Below are positions 36,996 to 42,194 of a stretch of 42,194 bases of DNA, piece after piece (the first letter of the stretch is position 1; every line of letters begins with the position of its first letter). Origin of the DNA: Planctomycetaceae bacterium. GTDB lineage: Bacteria > Planctomycetota > Planctomycetia > Pirellulales > PNKZ01. Position numbers and translations under genes: made by a program. A model generated the notes under the pieces. It was not told the DNA's origin. It ran no database searches and worked only from the letters and a program-made list of their open reading frames with translations. The DNA lies in assembly GCA_016793115.1 (NCBI GenBank), contig JAEUIN010000199.1, forward strand, positions 1-42,194, given 5' to 3'.

Positions 36996-37886
36996 ATGAA
37001 ACATTGGGACACCGTCGCCGTCGTCGGAGTCGGCCTCATCGGCGGGTCGATCGGGCTCGACCTGCTCGCGAAAAAGCTCGCGCGGCGAGTCATAGGCATC
37101 GGTCGGCGACAAACCAGCCTGGACGCCGCGAAGCGAGTCGGAGCGGTGACCGAAACGACGCTCGATCTGCGAGCCGGAGTCGGCGACGCCGACCTGATCG
37201 TCGTTTGCACGCCGGTCGGACGGATTGTGGACGATGTGCTCGCCGCCGCCGCCGCGGCGAAAGCGGGCACCCTTATTACCGACGTCGGCAGCACTAAGCA
37301 GTCGATCGTCGCCGGAGTCGCCGGCAGACTGCCCGGCGGCGTGACGTTCGTCGGCAGCCACCCGATTGCGGGAAGTGAAAAAAGCGGCCCCGAAGCGGCG
37401 CTGCTCGATCTCTTCGACGGCCGCACGGCGGTCGTCACGCCCGCCGCCGACACGCCGCCGCAAGCGACGGAGGCCGTCGAACAATTCTGGCGGCAACTTG
37501 GCTCGCAGGTCGTGCGCATGACGCCCGCCGATCACGATCGGGCATTGGCCGCGACGAGCCACGTGCCGCACATCGTCGCCTCGGCGCTCGCCGCCGTGAC
37601 GCCCGAAGAGTGGCTGACGCTCACCGCGGGCGGCTGGCTCGACACGACGCGCGTCGCCGCGGCCGACGGCGAATTGTGGGTCCAGATTCTCACCGATAAC
37701 CGCCGCGAAGTGCTGACCGGTTTGGCGAACGTCGAGCGTCGTCTCGCCGCCGTTCGTCAAGCCTTGGAAAACTGCGATTCGAACGAACTTGAAACTCTGC
37801 TCGCCGAAGGACGTACTCGCCGCGAAGCCGCCGGCAAGCTGCGCCCCCGCACATCTTCGAACAGCTCGACGATAAAAGGAACTTAG
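36996..37886 (+). CDS. tyrA: Prephenate dehydrogenase
   Basis: A 296-residue NAD(P)-dependent enzyme of tyrosine biosynthesis, converting prephenate (or arogenate) to 4-hydroxyphenylpyruvate (or tyrosine). The Rossmann fingerprint [14 protein letters not shown] lies at residues 7-20. [10 protein letters not shown] and the signature [11 protein letters not shown] are typical; [14 protein letters not shown] follows in the helical dimerisation domain. There is no C-terminal ACT domain and no chorismate mutase fusion. It is cytosolic. The next gene, purL, starts two bases after its stop, so the two are co-transcribed. The start has no strong ribosome-binding site, but the fold begins at once after it. 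Confidence 0.95.
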   Translation: MKHWDTVAVVGVGLIGGSIGLDLLAKKLARRVIGIGRRQTSLDAAKRVGAVTETTLDLRAGVGDADLIVVCTPVGRIVDDVLAAAAAAKAGTLITDVGSTKQSIVAGVAGRLPGGVTFVGSHPIAGSEKSGPEAALLDLFDGRTAVVTPAADTPPQATEAVEQFWRQLGSQVVRMTPADHDRALAATSHVPHIVASALAAVTPEEWLTLTAGGWLDTTRVAAADGELWVQILTDNRREVLTGLANVERRLAAVRQALENCDSNELETLLAEGRTRREAAGKLRPRTSSNSSTIKGT

Positions 37887-37888
37887 CC

Positions 37889-40800
37889 GTGTCATTGTGG
37901 GAAGTTGATCTCTATCCGCTTGAGCGTGAACCCGATCTGGAAGCCGGCCGAGTCGCGGCCGAAGCCGCCGCGCTGGGGCTCGGCAAGATCGGCCTGCGCA
38001 CGGCCCGCGGCTTCCTCATTCAGTCGGGCGCCCATTCGCCGGAGCTCACACAAGCCCAGGCCGAGAAGATTTCCCGCGAACTGCTGTGCGATGCGGTCGT
38101 CGAACGCGCCGTCGTCGGCAAGGCTGGCGACAAAACGCTGCTCCAAGCTCCGGTCGGCTACGAACGGCTTGTCCACGTGTTGCCCAAGCCGGGCGTCATG
38201 GATCCCGTCGCCCAGAGCGTGCTAGCCGCGATCGCCGATCTTGGAATCAAGGTCGACGCCGTGCGGACGCTGAAGAAATACTGGTTCGCGCCGCTCGCCG
38301 ACGACGCGCTCAAGCTCCTTTCGTCGAAAGTCTTGGCCAACGACGCGATCGAACAAGCGATCATCGGACCGCTCCCGTTCACGAAGCTCGAGTTCGGCTC
38401 GAAGTATGAGTTCCAGCTTGTCCGCGTGCCCCTGCTCTCGCTCGACGACGTCGGCCTTATGAAGCTGAGCAAGGAAGGCCAGCTTTATTTGAGCCTCGTC
38501 GAAATGAAGACGATTCAGGGGCACTTCCGCGAACTCGGCCGCGACCCGACCGACGCCGAACTCGAAACGATCGCCCAAACCTGGAGCGAACACTGCAGCC
38601 ACAAGACGCTCGGCGGCCGCATTCGCTATCGCGACGACCAGCAAGAAATCGTGTTCCAAAGCATGCTGAAGGAAACCATCTTCGCGGCGACCCAACAGCT
38701 GCGCAAACAATGGGGTGACAAAGATTGGTGCGTCAGCGTGTTTAAAGACAACGCCGGCGTCATCACCTTCGACGATCAGTACCACGTTTGCTTCAAGGTC
38801 GAGACGCATAACCATCCCTCGGCTTTGGAACCTTACGGCGGCGCCAATACCGGGCTCGGCGGCGTGATCCGCGATCCGCTCGGCACCGGCATGGGAGCGA
38901 AGCCGATCTGTAATACCGACGTGTTCTGTTTCGCTCCCCCCGACATGCCGGCCGCGGCCATCCCCCAAGGCGTACTCCATCCGAAGCGCGTCATGAAGGG
39001 CGTCGTCAGCGGCGTGCGCGACTACGGCAACCGCATGGGCATCCCCACGGTGAACGGCGCGATCTTCTTCGACGAGCGTTATCTGGCGAACCCGCTGGTC
39101 TATTGCGGCAACGTCGGGCTGATCCCCGTCGACAAAGCGTTCAAGGAAGTGAAAGCCGGCGACCTGATCGTGGCCGTCGGCGGACGAACCGGCCGCGACG
39201 GCATCCACGGCGCGACGTTCAGTTCCGCCGAACTCACGACCGAAAGCGAAACGGTGAGCGGCGGCGCCGTGCAGATCGGCAACGCCATCACCGAGAAGAT
39301 GGTGCTCGACGTCATCCTGCAGGCCCGCGATAAGAACCTCTACAACGCGATCACCGATTGCGGCGCGGGAGGCTTCTCCAGCGCCGTCGGCGAAATGGGA
39401 GAAGAACTGGGCGCGGAAGTGCAGCTCGACAAAATCCCGCTCAAATACGAAGGTCTTTCCTACACCGAAATGTGGATCTCCGAGGCACAGGAGCGGATGG
39501 TGCTCGCCGTGCCGCCGGAGAAGTGGGAAGCGTTTCGCGACTTGTGTGCGAGCGAATCCGTCGAAGCCACGGCCTTCGGCACGTTCGTTCCCTCGGGCCG
39601 GCTGAAGCTGTCTTATGAAGGAAACGAAGTCGCCGACCTATCGATGCACTTCCTCCACGGCGGCCGGCCTCCGGTCGTGCGTGAAGCCTACTACGAACCA
39701 CCCGCCACGTTGCCTCAACCGCTGCCGACGAAGTACACCTGGGACTACACTCCCGAGCTTAAGCAAATCCTCGGCTCGCTCAACGTAGCGAGCAAGGAAT
39801 GGGTGATCCGCCAATACGACCACGAAGTGCAAGCGGGCAGCGTCGTGAAGCCGCTCGTCGGCGCGCAGAACGACGGCCCGAGCGACGCCGCGGTCGTGCG
39901 GCCCGTGCTCGGCGGCAAGCGCGGCATCGTGATCTCCAACGGCATGAACCCGCACTACGGCGATTTCGACGCCTACCACATGGCGGCGAGCGCGATCGAC
40001 GAAGCGCTCCGCAACGCCGTGGCCGTGGGGGCCGACCCGGCGAAGATCGCCATTCTCGACAACTTCTGCTGGGGCGATTGCGAACAGCCGGAATCGCTCG
40101 GCTCGCTGGTGCGGGCGGCGCTCGCTTGCCGCGATCTGGCGCTCGCTTTGGAAACGCCCTTCATCAGCGGCAAAGACAGCCTCAACAACGTGTTCCGCTT
40201 CCAAGGAGCCGACGGCAAGCGCAACACGATCTCGATTCCGCCGTCGCTGCTCATCAGCGCCATCGGCCAAATCGCCGACGTGTCGAAAGCCGTGACGATG
40301 GATCTGAAAGAGCCGGGCAACCTGCTCTATCAGGTCGGTGCGACGCGCAACGAACTCGGCGGCTCGCACTTCGCGCTCGTGCAGAAGCTTCCCGGCGGAC
40401 AAGTGCCGCAAGTCGAGCCGGCCTTGGCGAAGCGCACCTTCGCCGCGGTGCATAAGGCGATCATGGCCGGCACGGTTCGCGCCTGCCACGACTTGAGCGA
40501 GGGAGGCCTCGCCGCCGCCGCCGCCGAGATGGCCTTCGCCGGCAACCTCGGCGCTCGCGTCCACTTGGCCGAAGCTCCTTACTCGCTCACGCTCGGTCCC
40601 CGCGCTCAGGACAACGCACAACGCTTGGCCGCGGAGCACCCGCACCTCGAATTGCACGAGCTTTCGTCGCTGCCCGAGGCGACCGCCGTGCTGCTGTTCT
40701 CGGAGTCGAACAGCCGCTTCCTCTGCGAAGTTCCGCAAGCCAAGGCGGCGGCCTTCGAGAAAGCGCTCGCCGGCGTGCCGCACGCCGCGGTCGGCGAGGT

Positions 40801-40948
40801 CACGAACTCCGGTCGGCTTGAAGTCTTCGGACTCCCCCAGCCGGTCCGCGACGCCGCCGACGAACCGAGCGAACTACGCGTCCCCAAAGTCGTCGACGCC
40901 GCGGTCGCCGACTTGAAAGAAACCTGGCAACGGCCGCTCCGCTGGTAG
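37889..40948 (+). CDS. purL: Phosphoribosylformylglycinamidine synthase, synthetase subunit (large form without glutaminase)
   Basis: A 1019-residue enzyme of purine biosynthesis that makes FGAM from FGAR, ATP and ammonia delivered by the glutaminase PurQ. Residues 1-170 resemble two consecutive PurS-like modules; the synthetase core follows, with [10 protein letters not shown] (about 231-240, active-site histidine), [22 protein letters not shown] (about 308-329), [15 protein letters not shown] and later [12 protein letters not shown]. At 1019 residues it is longer than the small PurL of Bacillus (about 740) and shorter than the E. coli form (about 1295), because it lacks the C-terminal glutaminase, which is encoded by purQ downstream. 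GTG start at 37889 with AAAGGA nine bases upstream, two bases after the tyrA stop. Confidence 0.95.
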   Translation: MSLWEVDLYPLEREPDLEAGRVAAEAAALGLGKIGLRTARGFLIQSGAHSPELTQAQAEKISRELLCDAVVERAVVGKAGDKTLLQAPVGYERLVHVLPKPGVMDPVAQSVLAAIADLGIKVDAVRTLKKYWFAPLADDALKLLSSKVLANDAIEQAIIGPLPFTKLEFGSKYEFQLVRVPLLSLDDVGLMKLSKEGQLYLSLVEMKTIQGHFRELGRDPTDAELETIAQTWSEHCSHKTLGGRIRYRDDQQEIVFQSMLKETIFAATQQLRKQWGDKDWCVSVFKDNAGVITFDDQYHVCFKVETHNHPSALEPYGGANTGLGGVIRDPLGTGMGAKPICNTDVFCFAPPDMPAAAIPQGVLHPKRVMKGVVSGVRDYGNRMGIPTVNGAIFFDERYLANPLVYCGNVGLIPVDKAFKEVKAGDLIVAVGGRTGRDGIHGATFSSAELTTESETVSGGAVQIGNAITEKMVLDVILQARDKNLYNAITDCGAGGFSSAVGEMGEELGAEVQLDKIPLKYEGLSYTEMWISEAQERMVLAVPPEKWEAFRDLCASESVEATAFGTFVPSGRLKLSYEGNEVADLSMHFLHGGRPPVVREAYYEPPATLPQPLPTKYTWDYTPELKQILGSLNVASKEWVIRQYDHEVQAGSVVKPLVGAQNDGPSDAAVVRPVLGGKRGIVISNGMNPHYGDFDAYHMAASAIDEALRNAVAVGADPAKIAILDNFCWGDCEQPESLGSLVRAALACRDLALALETPFISGKDSLNNVFRFQGADGKRNTISIPPSLLISAIGQIADVSKAVTMDLKEPGNLLYQVGATRNELGGSHFALVQKLPGGQVPQVEPALAKRTFAAVHKAIMAGTVRACHDLSEGGLAAAAAEMAFAGNLGARVHLAEAPYSLTLGPRAQDNAQRLAAEHPHLELHELSSLPEATAVLLFSESNSRFLCEVPQAKAAAFEKALAGVPHAAVGEVTNSGRLEVFGLPQPVRDAADEPSELRVPKVVDAAVADLKETWQRPLRW

Positions 40949-40958
40949 GCGGAACCGC

Positions 40959-41047
40959 AAAACTCAGAACGCAAAATGCAAAATCGGCGGCTCGCCTGCG
41001 GCGACTCGCCTCCGACCCCTGACAACCGACCACTGACAACCGGCAAC
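40959..41047. repeat. Low-complexity intergenic repeats between purL and purQ
   Basis: The gap contains GCAAAATGCAAAAT (two tandem heptamers at 40971-40984) and two copies of CTGACAACCG (from about 41019 and 41034). Composition differs from the coding sequence on both sides. Related tracts lie at 17377-17413. Function unknown. Confidence 0.55.
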
Positions 41048-41055
41048 TTCCGCAA

Positions 41056-41886
41056 ATGTCTCAGCCTCGCGTTCTCGTCCTTCGCGCTCCCGGCACCAAC
41101 TGCGATCTGGAAACGGCCCACGCCTTCGAGCGGGCCGGGGCCGTCGCCGAGCGACTGCACGTCGAGCGCGTGCGGGAAAACCCGAAAGTCCTCGACGACT
41201 TCCAAGTCCTCTGCCTTGCCGGCGGGTTCAGCTACGGCGACGACGTCTCCGCCGGGCGCATCCTCGGCAACCAGATTCGCCTGAAGCTGGGCGACGACTT
41301 CCGCCGCTTCCGCGACGCCGGCAAGCTGATCCTCGGCATCTGCAACGGCTTCCAGATCCTGCTTAAGAGCGGCCTGCTGTTGGAAGACGACGCCCCGAAG
41401 TCCGGCGGCCCGCCGAGCGCCCAGGCCACGCTCGCGCTCAACGAGAGCGGCCGCTACGAAGACCGCTGGGTGCGGCTCGCGGTCCGCGGCGACAAGTGCG
41501 TCTTCTTCAGCGGCGTCGAAAGCATGTATCTGCCCGTCGCCCATGCCGAAGGAAAGTTCGTGACGCGCGACGCCGAAGTGCTGGCCCAGCTCGAAGCGGC
41601 CGGCCAGGCCTGCTTGAAGTACCGGCCGCTGGAAGAAGAAGGCTCCGCGGCCGCGGCGGCCCCGTCGAGCGGTACGCATACGGTCCCCTACCCGGCCAAT
41701 CCGAACGGTGCGACGAACGACATCGCCGGCATCTGCGATCCGACCGGGCGCGTGTGCGGGCTCATGCCGCATCCCGAGCGGCATATCGACGCGACGCAAC
41801 ACCCGCGCTGGACTCGTATGAAGCAACTCCCGCCGGAGGGAGACGGCTTCGCGATCTTCAAGAACGCGGTCCGCTATTTCCGCTAA
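41056..41886 (+). CDS. purQ: Phosphoribosylformylglycinamidine synthase, glutaminase subunit
   Basis: A 276-residue class-I glutamine amidotransferase that supplies ammonia to PurL. Signatures: PRVLVLRAPGTNCDLET at the N-terminus, AGGFSYGDDVSAG (55-67), nucleophile Cys96 in GICNGFQ, and the catalytic pair His239/Glu241 in MPHPERH. Start ATG at 41056; the only weak feature is the absence of a clear ribosome-binding site, because the leader carries low-complexity repeats. It lies 107 bases after purL, on the same strand. Residues about 190-210 are an Ala/Glu-rich insert (EEEGSAAAAAPSSG). Confidence 0.96.
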   Translation: MSQPRVLVLRAPGTNCDLETAHAFERAGAVAERLHVERVRENPKVLDDFQVLCLAGGFSYGDDVSAGRILGNQIRLKLGDDFRRFRDAGKLILGICNGFQILLKSGLLLEDDAPKSGGPPSAQATLALNESGRYEDRWVRLAVRGDKCVFFSGVESMYLPVAHAEGKFVTRDAEVLAQLEAAGQACLKYRPLEEEGSAAAAAPSSGTHTVPYPANPNGATNDIAGICDPTGRVCGLMPHPERHIDATQHPRWTRMKQLPPEGDGFAIFKNAVRYFR

Positions 41887-42194
41887 GCGAGTTTTCAAAG
41901 AACGCCGTCGGATTGCCGCCGCGGCATACCCCGTGGCGCCTTCTGTCCCCCGGGCGGAGAAGGCCATCCCATGTTTCCTCCGCGCGCAGCGCGGCCCAAC
42001 ACGAACCAAAGAAGTTTCGTGCGCGGCGTCCGGTCGGACCGATCGCAAGAAAGAGATTCGAACACCAGCCTCGGTCCGCTAGGTCGGACGCCCCGCACAG
42101 GAACGATCCCCTCGTCGGCGAGCATGGTTGCGACTCGCGGCGGCGAACGGGTGAGGATCGCCGGGGCAAATCGCGCTCTCATTAACCGAACATT
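41887..42194. other. Terminal stretch without a recognisable gene
   Basis: The last 308 bases hold no frame with a known family or a convincing start. A short inverted repeat (CACGAA at 42000-42005 with TTCGTG at 42016-42021) is present. A gene may begin beyond the window. Confidence 0.5.

Noticed and set aside
42045..42090. tRNA-like GTTCGAATC on the minus strand
   Set aside because: The T-arm stem does not pair beyond the first base pair, and no acceptor or anticodon arms can be folded.

Overview
The window is high-GC DNA (by eye roughly 60-65 %) that reads as a chromosomal segment of a planctomycete, probably of the Pirellulales type. The signs are three secreted type-I sulfatases, a large PVC-type dehydrogenase with a C-terminal CxxCH haem domain, a secreted FAD-dependent oxidoreductase with a golvesin-like tail, many Sec signal peptides, loosely spaced genes, and degenerate 'CCCTGA' and 'GCAAAAT' repeats between genes. 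The organism is inferred from gene content; no rRNA or other strong phylogenetic marker is present.

Layout. Bases 1-1139 hold the 3' end of an unidentified gene, a good intrinsic terminator and a DJ-1/PfpI-type protein. Bases 1536-4763 hold two secreted sulfatases on the plus strand. Bases 4807-8228 (minus) form a signalling operon of a FixL-like three-PAS histidine kinase, a FixJ-like regulator joined to it by an ATGA overlap, and a second FixJ-like regulator with a degraded receiver. Bases 8483-10247 (minus) encode a pair of transglutaminase-like proteins. Bases 10529-19507 (plus) encode a third, active-site-variant sulfatase, a protein joining VHL-beta-like, PEBP and SMP-30-like domains, the PVC haem protein and the FAD oxidoreductase. 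Bases 19545-21372 (minus) encode a DUF1634 membrane protein, a TauE/SafE exporter and a BLUF blue-light receptor. Bases 21373-21925 are non-coding and carry a strong hairpin.

Bases 21926-34970 (minus) are the most striking part: cupin, metacaspase-DUF4384, TPR-CHAT protease, then after an internal promoter a protein of unknown fold, a patatin-like lipase, a caspase-PDZ protein and a membrane-anchored DUF900 alpha/beta hydrolase. All six large proteins start with a Sec-type signal peptide and five keep recognisable catalytic residues. A block combining two caspase-like proteases, a CHAT protease and two serine lipase/esterase-type hydrolases, all exported, does not match any system I can name and is the best candidate here for an undescribed one.

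Bases 35221-41886 (plus) encode a thioredoxin-serine protease fusion and then core metabolism: prephenate dehydrogenase (tyrA), large PurL and PurQ. The last 308 bases hold no gene I can support.

Reading the genes together: the left half looks like polysaccharide desulfation and periplasmic oxidation, with possible sulfur-anion export by TauE. The two-component operon and the BLUF protein are sensory inputs whose targets cannot be told from sequence. The caspase/CHAT/patatin block looks like a compartmentalised proteolysis and lipolysis module, possibly under control of the operator-like repeats at 35014-35131.
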